The notes beneath the pieces are model-generated. The model was given only the letters and a program-made list of their open reading frames with translations, did no database searches and was not told the origin of the DNA. Made by a program: the position numbers and the translations under genes. DNA of 58,377 nucleotides from a virus: positions 1 to 58,377 of IMG/VR virus record IMGVR_UViG_3300043172_000336; one strand, 5' to 3'. Position 1 is the stretch's first letter. The number at the start of each line of letters is the position of its first letter. Positions 5,368 through 12,857 of this stretch are shown here, piece after piece.

Positions 5368-5389
5368 AAAAGCCCCAGCGAACTGGGGC
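5366..5389 (-). terminator. Leftward-facing intrinsic terminator (seven-pair stem, UUCG loop, six T)
   Basis: On the minus strand GCCCCAG-TTCG-CTGGGGC (5389-5372) is followed by TTTTTT (5371-5366), a textbook rho-independent terminator. On the plus strand the hairpin follows the stop of the 5155-5367 gene, but no T-tract follows it. It is therefore efficient only against leftward transcription, although every gene from 5457 to 12343 points right. It may block antisense read-through from the lone leftward gene at 12340-12816. Confidence 0.7.
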
Positions 5390-5456
5390 GAGGCAGGCGG
5401 GAGACGACGGCCAAAAGTAATGCGATCAGTATAGTAAAGGACAGGGCGGAGATCAA
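5390..5456 (+). promoter_or_regulatory. Leader of the glycan cassette with a weak promoter-like element
   Basis: TATAGT at 5430-5435 resembles a -10 hexamer, but no matching -35 is present 17 bases upstream. GGCGGAG lies before the ATG at 5457. This 67-base leader is the longest non-coding stretch between 2909 and 12343 on the plus strand, so a transcription start for the cassette is plausible here. Read-through from 3256 is equally possible. Confidence 0.3.
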
Positions 5457-6173
5457 ATGACGAATATTGTTTGCTGGAAATGGGACGACCCCGGCTATGT
5501 ACGCGGGGACAAGCTCCTACCAGAATATTACAATATCCTTTACGCGATGCTGGAGCGGAATATTACACTCCCGGTCTGGGACCTTATCGTGCCCACTGAC
5601 GACACCACCGGCCTTAACCCAAATATCGTTGCGGTTCCGCAACCTTCTTCACTGTCTATACGATCGCCGCACGGTAATCGCTTCCCGGCCTGCTACCGCC
5701 GTCTATGGAACTTCTCGCGTGACGCGCAATACCTTTTCGGCAACCGATTCCTCTGTATAGATGTGGATGTCATTATTGTTCGCAACATCGACGCTATGCT
5801 CACTCGCCCTGAAAAATTCGTTGGGTGGACTGACCCGGACTTTAAGTGGGAGAAAATCGCGGGCGGTCTGTACTACATGCAGGCGGGCGCACATCCCGAA
5901 GTCTGGGATGACTTTGATCCGAAAACTTCACCGGCCATTGCAAAGGCCGACGGCAGACACGGTTCCGACCAGGGCTGGATCTCCCACAAACTTTATCCGC
6001 CCGATGCATCGTTCGGACGCAAAGACGGAGCCTGGTACGCGAAATGGATTCCACCGGGGCTTAATATAACGCCAGCGGAAGTGAAGATCGTCAGCACTCC
6101 AGGTTCAGAGAAACCGTGGCACGAGTCGCTCCAAACTAAACACCCTTGGATCAAGCAGCACTGGAGGCTCTGA
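5457..6173 (+). CDS. GT-A-fold glycosyltransferase with D-V-D motif, cassette copy A
   Basis: This 238-residue protein should transfer a sugar from a nucleotide sugar in the cytoplasm. The key evidence is F-P-A-C-Y-R-R-L-W-N-F-S at about 77-88 followed by F-L-C-I-D-V-D-V-I-I-V. Asp102 and Asp104 form the metal-binding DxD of GT-A enzymes. Further conserved-looking parts are G-G-L-Y-Y-M-Q-A-G and H-G-S-D-Q-G-W-I-S, the latter shared with the paralogue at 10230-10943. The pattern is GT8-like, but the exact CAZy family cannot be fixed by eye. The next gene starts on its stop codon (TGATG). Donor and acceptor are unknown. Confidence 0.75.
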   Translation: MTNIVCWKWDDPGYVRGDKLLPEYYNILYAMLERNITLPVWDLIVPTDDTTGLNPNIVAVPQPSSLSIRSPHGNRFPACYRRLWNFSRDAQYLFGNRFLCIDVDVIIVRNIDAMLTRPEKFVGWTDPDFKWEKIAGGLYYMQAGAHPEVWDDFDPKTSPAIAKADGRHGSDQGWISHKLYPPDASFGRKDGAWYAKWIPPGLNITPAEVKIVSTPGSEKPWHESLQTKHPWIKQHWRL

Positions 6174-6892
6174 TGGACGACGTTACTATTATCGTGCCGT
6201 ACTACCGAAACCCTCTGATGCTGGAGCAGCATGTTCGGTCCTGGGATCTGTTCCCATACAACTTCAAATTTATCGTCGTTGACGACGGCAGCCCTGAACC
6301 AGTAGAGTCGATTCCTAACTCACGGATTAAAGTTCTTCGCATAGAAGAAGACATCCCGTGGAACCGAGCTGGCGCTCGTAACCTTGGCGCACATGTTGCA
6401 GACACCGATTGGATAATCCACATGGATATCGATCATTTTATGCCGCTCAACACAGCCGTCGCCCTGGCCCAATTCACTGCGCTCTCGGACCACTGGTATC
6501 GGTTCGCCAGGTACCGGTTCGGCGCGGCGGATGCTACGCGCAAGAAAGATGATCTCCCTGACGACGTGATGTTTGGCAAGGTCAAGCCCCACATGGACTC
6601 CTACATGGTTGAGCGGAGTATGTATTGGGCGCTCGGTGGGTACGACGAGGACTACTCAGGCTCTCTGGGCGGCGGTGTGCCGTTCGTTAAGGAGCTGGAG
6701 AAGGCAGGCATCCGGCAGGACCTGGACGACCCCTACTACCTGTATGTGTACACTACGGACGCCATATCGGATGCTTCTGACTCATCGCTGAGTCGGGACA
6801 AGGCACGGTATAGCGAGATCCGCAAATCCAAGGCTGATGGAAAAGTACCTAAAAAGGAGCCGTTGCAATTCAAATGGAAGACCGTAGATTAA
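6173..6892 (+). CDS. GT2 family glycosyltransferase, copy A
   Basis: The 239 residues begin M-D-D-V-T-I-I-V-P-Y-Y-R-N-P. F-I-V-V-D-D-G-S-P-E-P at about 32-42 is the nucleotide-binding site, and M-D-I-D-H-F with Asp85 and Asp87 is the DxD metal site. A G-G-Y-D-E-D-Y-S-G block around 160 resembles the acceptor-side E-D segment of GT2/GalT-C enzymes. The start at 6173 (TGATG with the previous stop) is preferred over 6146. It is paralogous to 8347-9060. It probably works with its cassette neighbours on one glycan. Confidence 0.8.
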   Translation: MDDVTIIVPYYRNPLMLEQHVRSWDLFPYNFKFIVVDDGSPEPVESIPNSRIKVLRIEEDIPWNRAGARNLGAHVADTDWIIHMDIDHFMPLNTAVALAQFTALSDHWYRFARYRFGAADATRKKDDLPDDVMFGKVKPHMDSYMVERSMYWALGGYDEDYSGSLGGGVPFVKELEKAGIRQDLDDPYYLYVYTTDAISDASDSSLSRDKARYSEIRKSKADGKVPKKEPLQFKWKTVD

Positions 6893-8181
6893 CAACCTAT
6901 CCCAAAGTTTGGGATGAAGCGGAGACACTCAACCGGCTAATGCGGGGCGCTTCGCTTGCTCGCTTTGGTGACGGCGAGATCAAGCTCATGCTCGGCGGCG
7001 ACCAACTGCGTGAGCCAAAGAACAAGAGGCTCCAGGCTGAACTTCTCGCGGCGCTGAATATCAAACTTCCGAATTACATTATTGGTATCCCAACCATGAA
7101 CCCGGAGGGGTTGAAGTATGTCTTCTGGCATAAGTTCGAAGCACGGATTTTGAGTATTTTGAAGAAGCGCCCGGAATACCATTCTGCGTTTATTACTCGT
7201 CCTGACAGCGCCCCCTGGATAATGAATCGCACGTTTGTCGAGTGCTTTCGATCACTGTGGTTTAATAAAAGGGTTACACTCGTTGCAGAAGACAGCAAAG
7301 TAAAAATTCATAAGGTGATCCATGACTATGCTAAAAAACTTACTCTTGTACGCTGTCCGCATGATGAAGCGCACGCCTCCATTGATGTACTCGAAGATCG
7401 AGTTGTGGCTTCTGATCCTGAGATCGCAATTTTATCCGCCGGTCCTACTGCTACTTGTCTTGTTCCTCGTCTTGTTAGGCGTGGCATTCAGGCAATAGAT
7501 GTAGGGAGCATCGGCGGGCTGCTGCTTACTGTGTTCCCATTAAAAGATGTCGAAGTCTATGGTGAGGTCCAGACACTTGATCTTGTATTAGCCGGAGCCA
7601 GCATCGCCCGCTTCGGTGACGGCGAACTTAAGATCCTGCGAGGCCACGACATCGACTGCCAGCCGTGCCACAAACATTTACGCGGTGCGTTCCAGAAGAT
7701 CATCCTTAACCAGAACCCTGAGATCCTTGTCGGTATTCCACGCCCTGATAAGCTCAGCCCGAAGTACGAGAAGTGGATGGGTTTCATGGCCCACTACGAA
7801 GGGTGGCTCAGCCGGAAGCGTCCGTACGGATCTGCGTTTATTACTCGGGCTGATAGTGCCCCCTGGATCGATACCCCGGAGTACTGGGCCAAGCTGAAGC
7901 AGCTTTGGGAAGGGAAGCATGTTTGCCTGGTCTGGGGTGGAGAGACAGCTTCACTGGTCCCCGCTAAAGTGCGGGGTACAAAACAACTCGATAAGATTAA
8001 GTCGCGCCCCAATAATGCGTGGAAAGACAAAGATAATATCCTCAACCAGATTCGAAAGTTGCAGCCTCAACCGGAGGTCGTCCTCCTCTGCCTGGGGCCG
8101 ACAGCAACTGCACTCGTCCCGGACATCGCTGCCATGGGCATCCAGGCAGTTGACCTCGGCCACGTCGGGAGATGGATGTGA
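6874..8181 (+). CDS. Tandem-duplicated GT-D (DUF1792-type) glycosyltransferase
   Basis: The 435 residues are two copies of one domain of about 215 residues. Each has A-R-F-G-D-G-E (Asp33/Glu35 and Asp249/Glu251), the DxE metal motif of the GT-D fold. Each also has a central S-A-F-I-T-R-x-D-S-A-P-W block and a C-terminal G-P-T-A-T-x-L-V-P then G-I-Q-A-x-D-x-G block. Known single-domain GT-D enzymes add glucose during O-glycosylation of serine-rich streptococcal adhesins. Two active-site motifs in one chain could mean two transfers or an intramolecular dimer. The copies have diverged at protein level, so the duplication is not recent. It overlaps the preceding gene by 19 bases. Confidence 0.8.
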   Translation: MEDRRLTTYPKVWDEAETLNRLMRGASLARFGDGEIKLMLGGDQLREPKNKRLQAELLAALNIKLPNYIIGIPTMNPEGLKYVFWHKFEARILSILKKRPEYHSAFITRPDSAPWIMNRTFVECFRSLWFNKRVTLVAEDSKVKIHKVIHDYAKKLTLVRCPHDEAHASIDVLEDRVVASDPEIAILSAGPTATCLVPRLVRRGIQAIDVGSIGGLLLTVFPLKDVEVYGEVQTLDLVLAGASIARFGDGELKILRGHDIDCQPCHKHLRGAFQKIILNQNPEILVGIPRPDKLSPKYEKWMGFMAHYEGWLSRKRPYGSAFITRADSAPWIDTPEYWAKLKQLWEGKHVCLVWGGETASLVPAKVRGTKQLDKIKSRPNNAWKDKDNILNQIRKLQPQPEVVLLCLGPTATALVPDIAAMGIQAVDLGHVGRWM

Positions 8182-8354
8182 TCGCTGCCTTCAAAGGTGT
8201 GCCCGAAGCTGAGCGCCTGGTCGAGGCCGTTCGGAATTATAAAGGGGGTGATGACCACGAAAGAAGGTTTTTACGCGGCGTGGTTACCTTCTATAAAGCC
8301 CGCCAGCAGCGACCGCAGGTGGTGAGATTTCTGGAGTATGTGCTGTATGGATAA
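8172..8354 (+). CDS. Small hypothetical protein in the glycan cassette, 60 residues
   Basis: It overlaps the end of the GT-D gene. The ATG at 8172 has its GGGAG too close, so GTG at 8178 (six bases from GGGAG, forming GTGA with the previous stop) may be the real start, giving 58 residues. The protein is charged and helical (P-E-A-E-R-L-V-E-A-V-R-N-Y, then F-Y-K-A-R-Q-Q-R-P-Q-V-V-R-F-L-E-Y). No family is recognised. It may assist the flanking transferases, judged only from position. Confidence 0.5.
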   Translation: MDVIAAFKGVPEAERLVEAVRNYKGGDDHERRFLRGVVTFYKARQQRPQVVRFLEYVLYG

Positions 8355-9060
8355 TATTCAGCTCATCTATCCGTACTACGACAACCCCGGCATGTTCTAT
8401 GAACAGCAGTCCGTTTGGGCTGAGTGGGACCGCGAGCTTAAAGCTAAAGTCAAGATCATCATGGTCGATGACAGTAGCCCTAACGACGCCGCTGAAAAAT
8501 ATTACTGCTCCGTCCCCGGCCTGGACTTTGAACTATACCGGGTGCATAAAAATATCCCCTGGAATCAGAACGGCGCTCATAATCTCGCCATGCACGTAGC
8601 TGATGACGGCTGGTGTTTGATGACGGACATCGATCATGTGCTGTCGAACGAGAACCTGGCGAGGCTGTTAGCCATCGAGCCAGATGAAGGCATGTACTAC
8701 ACTCTTGGGCGGCGTCAGTTCGGCCATCTACGTGTGCCTTATAAACGGCACCCCAATTCCTGGCTCCTGACGAGGGAGATGTTTTTGACGAGCGGCGGGT
8801 ACGACGAAGACTTCTCTGGATACTACGGCTCCGACAGTGTTTTCAAAGTCGCGCTTTCTCATGTAGGAACGCACATCAAACTCGAACTGCCATATCTTAT
8901 TGTATATAACGAGGACGACATTCCAGATGCAAACACGCGAGAGTTCGAGCGTAAGCATTCGAAGTACTGGAGTTTGAATCACCCTCACCTGTTAGCAAAA
9001 CGCCGCCACTGGCGGATCGCCTTAAACCCCATTCGATTTCCCTGGGAGCGCATACTATGA
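8347..9060 (+). CDS. GT2 family glycosyltransferase, copy B
   Basis: The 237 residues align with copy A: M-D-N-I-Q-L-I-Y-P-Y-Y-D-N-P at the start, I-I-M-V-D-D-S-S-P-N-D for nucleotide binding, and M-T-D-I-D-H-V with Asp94 and Asp96 as the metal site. The start at 8347 is chosen because it matches the N-terminus of copy A; an in-frame ATG at 8338 adds three residues. N-I-P-W-N-Q-N-G-A-H-N-L parallels D-I-P-W-N-R-A-G-A-R-N-L in copy A. Sequence difference between copies suggests separate donors or linkages. Confidence 0.8.
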   Translation: MDNIQLIYPYYDNPGMFYEQQSVWAEWDRELKAKVKIIMVDDSSPNDAAEKYYCSVPGLDFELYRVHKNIPWNQNGAHNLAMHVADDGWCLMTDIDHVLSNENLARLLAIEPDEGMYYTLGRRQFGHLRVPYKRHPNSWLLTREMFLTSGGYDEDFSGYYGSDSVFKVALSHVGTHIKLELPYLIVYNEDDIPDANTREFERKHSKYWSLNHPHLLAKRRHWRIALNPIRFPWERIL

Positions 9061-9704
9061 AACTCAGTCACGGCTGGTACCACCACGATGTGATGAAAGG
9101 TCTCGGAACGTACATCCGTCGCTCGGGGGTTATTGACGCTGCTATGAAATATCTACCTCCTGAGCGCCGCCGCACAGTCCTCCAGGCAGGAGCGCACCAA
9201 GGAGTCTGGCCTGTCACTCTTGCGAAACTTTTTGAGCATGTGTTCGCGTGGGAGCCAATGCCAAGTAACTGGGAGTGCCTCGTCAAGAACACTGAAAAGA
9301 TCGACAACATTACGATTACGCTGGGCTGCCTCGGTGAGGAAGTAGGTGAAGTAATGCTTGAGGATAAGTCCAATAAAAATACGGGCGCATCTTTTATTAA
9401 CCCCAGGATAGGCACGCAGAGTGCGAAGCAGTTTCGTCTTGACGACTACAATTTCCCTACTCCTGTGGATGCGCTGTTCCTCGATGTTGAAGGGTACGAG
9501 CTTAAGATTTTATTGGGCGGCCACATCCTCATACACAACGACCGACCGGCACTGATTGTTGTCGAGGAAAACGGCTTACAGAAACGTCGATTCAGAATGC
9601 CTGAAAAGGCACTCGGTAAGTACCTGGAAACTTTTGGGTACCAGGCCGTGGAACGCTGGGAAGAAGATGTGATTTATATTCTGGAGGACAATCATTATGA
9701 TTGA
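9057..9704 (+). CDS. FkbM family methyltransferase
   Basis: This 215-residue S-adenosylmethionine-dependent methyltransferase has the nucleotide-binding glycine loop V-L-Q-A-G-A-H-Q-G-V-W at about 41-51. It also has W-E-P-M-P-S-N-W and the FkbM-type block D-A-L-F-L-D-V-E-G-Y-E-L-K-I-L-L-G-G at about 138-155. Family members O-methylate sugars or polyketides and often sit in surface-polysaccharide clusters. Overlaps on both sides (ATGA at 9057; 8 bases with the next gene) put it inside the cassette operon. Methylation of the assembled glycan is the likely role. Confidence 0.8.
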   Translation: MKLSHGWYHHDVMKGLGTYIRRSGVIDAAMKYLPPERRRTVLQAGAHQGVWPVTLAKLFEHVFAWEPMPSNWECLVKNTEKIDNITITLGCLGEEVGEVMLEDKSNKNTGASFINPRIGTQSAKQFRLDDYNFPTPVDALFLDVEGYELKILLGGHILIHNDRPALIVVEENGLQKRRFRMPEKALGKYLETFGYQAVERWEEDVIYILEDNHYD

Positions 9705-10233
9705 TGCAGTAGAGGAGGGGTATCTTATTTCCCCGGAACACAAGGCGCGGTACGTCGAGTACTACGCCGACCGTCCCTTCAAAGATCGACCTCATAAATG
9801 GCAGGAGAAGGTCGAAGCGATTGCGAAGAAGATCGAGGCGAAGTCAGTCCTCGATTACGGGTGCGGCGTAACTCAGGCTTTGTCTCGTTGGTCGTCCCTG
9901 CCTGTGACGGACTATGACCCCGTCATTCCCCACCTGGACTGCCCTAACTTTAATCACAAGTTCGATCTGGTTGTCTGCAATCATGTCTTAGAACATGTCG
10001 AACCTGAGCGGCTCCACGATATCCTAGCGCATATAAAGAGCCTGACTGGTAAGGTCGTCTACATCGCGCTCTCCACTAAGCTGTCTACAAAGAAGCTCCC
10101 TGACGGTACTGAGTGGCATCTGCTTGTCCACAATAAAAAATGGTGGAACCAGCAGTTCAAGAAACACTTCCGAGCCTTCCACATCTTCGAGTCAGATGAG
10201 CGGACCTTTGAAATAATATGGGTGAGAAAATGA
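9697..10233 (+). CDS. Class I SAM-dependent methyltransferase
   Basis: The 178 residues contain S-V-L-D-Y-G-C-G-V-T-Q-A-L at about 49-61 (motif I), D-Y-D-P after it, and F-D-L-V-V-C-N-H-V-L-E-H-V-E-P (motif II/III). This is the Methyltransf_11/23-like Rossmann pattern. GGAGG precedes the start. It is unlike the FkbM enzyme next to it, so two methylation steps or two substrates are likely. The substrate is unknown. It could also act on a lipid or nucleotide precursor. Confidence 0.75.
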   Translation: MIDAVEEGYLISPEHKARYVEYYADRPFKDRPHKWQEKVEAIAKKIEAKSVLDYGCGVTQALSRWSSLPVTDYDPVIPHLDCPNFNHKFDLVVCNHVLEHVEPERLHDILAHIKSLTGKVVYIALSTKLSTKKLPDGTEWHLLVHNKKWWNQQFKKHFRAFHIFESDERTFEIIWVRK

Positions 10234-10943
10234 TTAGAGTAGTATGTTGGTTATGGCCTCCAATGCGAAAATACCGAACGACGTTCACGTATGAACACGT
10301 CAACATCTTTCGCAACATGGTGGAGCGCCACCTGCACATGGAACACGAGGTTGTATGCATTACGAATATGGCAGATCGTATTGATCCTCGTGTCCGTATT
10401 GTTCCGCTGTGGGATGACTATGCTGATGTTGCTTCTCCTCATGGTGGTTTTTCTCCAGCGTGCTACCGAAGACTTAGAGCATTTTCCTCCGAGATGGAGA
10501 ATGTAATTGGCCCGCGTTTTGTTTCGATGGATCTCGATGTCGTCATTGTTGACGATATAACCCCCCTGCTGGACAGGGAAGATGACTTCGTTATTTGGGG
10601 GTCAGTGTTACGGGACACGCCATATAATGGCTCGATGTGGATGATGGACGCAGGCGCTCGCGAAGTGGTCTGGACTGATTTCAATCCGAGTATTTCGCCC
10701 ACACTGACGAGGAAAGCTGGCCTCCACGGATCTGACCAGGCGTGGATGAGCTACCGTCTCGGGGCACTTGAGAAGCGGTGGACACCTAAAGGTGACGGCG
10801 TGTATGCTTTCAGGTCGGATCTAAAACGTCGCCGGTATACGTTACCTGACGACACTAAGATTGTTTTCTTCCAGGGTGCCAACGACCCATGGGATGAATT
10901 TTCACGCAGGGTCGCGCCGTGGATCATGGAGCATTATAAATGA
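10230..10943 (+). CDS. GT-A-fold glycosyltransferase with D-L-D motif, cassette copy B
   Basis: This is a paralogue of the 5457-6173 enzyme. It shares F-S-P-A-C-Y-R-R-L-R-A-F-S, then F-V-S-M-D-L-D-V-V-I-V with Asp101 and Asp103, and H-G-S-D-Q-A-W-M-S. Residues M-M-D-A-G-A correspond to Y-M-Q-A-G-A in copy A. The start at 10230 forms ATGA with the previous stop; a frame from 10218 would add four residues. Its own stop overlaps the terminase start (ATGA), so the last cassette gene is directly coupled to packaging. Confidence 0.75.
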   Translation: MIRVVCWLWPPMRKYRTTFTYEHVNIFRNMVERHLHMEHEVVCITNMADRIDPRVRIVPLWDDYADVASPHGGFSPACYRRLRAFSSEMENVIGPRFVSMDLDVVIVDDITPLLDREDDFVIWGSVLRDTPYNGSMWMMDAGAREVVWTDFNPSISPTLTRKAGLHGSDQAWMSYRLGALEKRWTPKGDGVYAFRSDLKRRRYTLPDDTKIVFFQGANDPWDEFSRRVAPWIMEHYK

Positions 10944-12343
10944 GCGCATTGGTTAATTTCCGAACTCCCCCAACTGTTGGGAAGTTCATGCTCGATGACC
11001 ACTTCACTCGTCTCATCATGGGGCCGGTGGGGTCGGGCAAGTCAGCTGGATGCTTCATGGAACTACTGCGCCGGGCGCGACTGCAAGAACCAGACGGAGA
11101 AGGTGTACGCCGAACTCGCTTTGCGATCGTTCGAAATACTTTGCAACAGCTACGACAAACCTGCCTCGCGGATATCCAGCTGTGGCTGTCATCGGTGTGC
11201 AGCTATCGAGTTACTGACGCAACTGTACAAGTTCGCCTGGATCTAAAAGACGGCACCCGAGTCGAGTCTGACTGGATGCTGATCCCGCTCGATACAAAGG
11301 CTGATCAACAGCGCCTCCTGTCTCTCAACTTGACTGGTGCATGGGTGTCAGAGTTTCGTGAGATCGAACCCAGCCTCATCGATGCACTGTCAGGCCGCCT
11401 CGGTCGTTTCCCATCGAAGGCAATCGCTGAGCCTACCTGGTTCGGCATCATCGCTGAGTCAAATCCCCCTGACGAAGACTCAGTTTGGTACACCAAGATG
11501 GAAGTGGACCTACCTCCTAACTGGGTGCTGTTCAAGCAGCCCGGCGGACTAACCGAATTCGCGGAGAACGTCGATAACCTACCGAAGAATTATTACCAGA
11601 ACCTGGCCGACAATAACAACGCTGACTGGGTCGATATCCATGTTCACGCCAAGTACGGCAAGAGCCTCTCTGGTCAAGCTGTCTTTCGGTCCAGCTTCCG
11701 CCCCGGCTTTCATGTGGTCAAGGACCTGGAGCCGATCCCCGGTATGCCAATTATGATTGGGCAGGACTTTGGGCGAACCCCTGCTTCCCTGATGGGTCAG
11801 ATCGACAACCGTGGCCGACTCTGCATTTTTCACGAGTGTACATCTGAAGACATGGGTATCGAGCAGTTCTGCACAGCCAAACTCCGACCAATGATGTTTG
11901 AAAATTACGCCGGTAAAGAATCATTCATGATCGGTGATCCGTCGGGAAAATTCAAAGGTCAGATTACGGAGGAGTCTCCGTTCGATGCACTCAAGCGATT
12001 AGGGTTTAAGATTTACGCAGCGCCGACCAACGATGTGGAGCCACGACTGCGAGCTGTTGAACAACTCTTTCTGCACCAGGTTGATGGAGGACCGATGCTG
12101 CTCATCCACAGCGAGAACTGTCCTCTGTTGATTCAGGCGTTAAAGTTTTGGTATCGCTACCGCCGTAAAACTACAGGTATGTTAGAGGACCGTCCCGAGA
12201 AGACTCACCCTTGGTCTGATCTTGCTGATTGCCTTCAGTACATGTGCCTTGCCGTGAATGGCAATTACATCGGGAATATGATTGCTCGTCAGCGGCCACG
12301 GAAGAACAAGAAGCCTGCGATGACCTCCGCCGCCTGGAACTAA
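10940..12343 (+). CDS. terL: Terminase large subunit
   Basis: This is the 467-residue motor and nuclease that packages DNA into the prohead. The Walker A motif G-P-V-G-S-G-K-S spans residues 28-35 (Lys34). A strand then A-W-V-S-E-F-R-E-I is the likely Walker B region. The RNase H-like nuclease begins with I-G-Q-D-F-G-R-T-P (Asp276), continues with I-G-D-P-S-G-K, and ends with W-S-D-L-A-D-C-L-Q-Y. The length is typical. The ATG overlaps the preceding glycosyltransferase stop. The 3' end overlaps the convergent gene by four bases. Confidence 0.92.
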   Translation: MSALVNFRTPPTVGKFMLDDHFTRLIMGPVGSGKSAGCFMELLRRARLQEPDGEGVRRTRFAIVRNTLQQLRQTCLADIQLWLSSVCSYRVTDATVQVRLDLKDGTRVESDWMLIPLDTKADQQRLLSLNLTGAWVSEFREIEPSLIDALSGRLGRFPSKAIAEPTWFGIIAESNPPDEDSVWYTKMEVDLPPNWVLFKQPGGLTEFAENVDNLPKNYYQNLADNNNADWVDIHVHAKYGKSLSGQAVFRSSFRPGFHVVKDLEPIPGMPIMIGQDFGRTPASLMGQIDNRGRLCIFHECTSEDMGIEQFCTAKLRPMMFENYAGKESFMIGDPSGKFKGQITEESPFDALKRLGFKIYAAPTNDVEPRLRAVEQLFLHQVDGGPMLLIHSENCPLLIQALKFWYRYRRKTTGMLEDRPEKTHPWSDLADCLQYMCLAVNGNYIGNMIARQRPRKNKKPAMTSAAWN

Positions 12344-12816
12344 GCTGCTTCCGGTAACGCAGTAGCTTCGATTGCCACCGTGCGAATCTCTTTCTCTCCG
12401 GTATCGATGTGAATGTTGATGGTAGCTGCGTTTGCTCCAAGTCCTGCGTTTGCTGCATCCCGCTGGTTACGACCAGCCAGGACCGCCATCTGCTTAATAC
12501 TGTCGATGCGTTGCTGCGATGGTTTCTCGATGTCATGAGCAATCTCGTATAAAATGTGAATGGAATCTTCGAGGATAAGTTCGGCTTTCTTTGTGATTCG
12601 CTTCCCCGAGTTTAGGTCCCCGTGCCAGTCTCTTAGCGCCTCCTTTAGCATGTTGCGGAAGACCCGACTGATTTTGAGGGTTTCCCACTGGTCCTGGGAG
12701 ATCTCGTACTTTTCTCTGATGCCCTCCGCATCGGCAAGCCCAGCGGCTAATTCAGCGCATATGGTCGCGCTCAGATTGTGGATACCCAGGGGCTTAATGG
12801 TTGCTATTTCATTCAT
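12340..12816 (-). CDS. Probable terminase small subunit, encoded on the opposite strand
   Basis: The 158-residue protein starts with a helical DNA-binding-like region, L-A-D-A-E-G-I-R-E-K-Y-E-I-S-Q-D-Q-W (about 27-44). It then has K-R-I-T-K-K-A-E-L-I-L-E-D-S-I-H-I-L-Y and I-D-S-I-K-Q-M-A-V-L-A-G, a pattern remembered from phage small terminase-like proteins. The C-terminal part T-I-N-I-H-I-D-T-G is beta-rich. Its position between large terminase and portal supports this. The odd part is orientation: it is the only leftward gene between 2909 and 47234, divergent from the portal with 41 bases between. A regulatory role is the alternative. Confidence 0.5.
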   Translation of the reverse strand: MNEIATIKPLGIHNLSATICAELAAGLADAEGIREKYEISQDQWETLKISRVFRNMLKEALRDWHGDLNSGKRITKKAELILEDSIHILYEIAHDIEKPSQQRIDSIKQMAVLAGRNQRDAANAGLGANAATINIHIDTGEKEIRTVAIEATALPEAA

Positions 12817-12857
12817 ATTCTTTCGCCAGTTGACAACCCCTATAGCATACTCGCAAA

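Noticed and set aside
12817-12857. A rightward promoter for the portal from TTGACA at 12830
   Set aside because: No -10-like hexamer exists at 16-18 bases. The match is probably chance.
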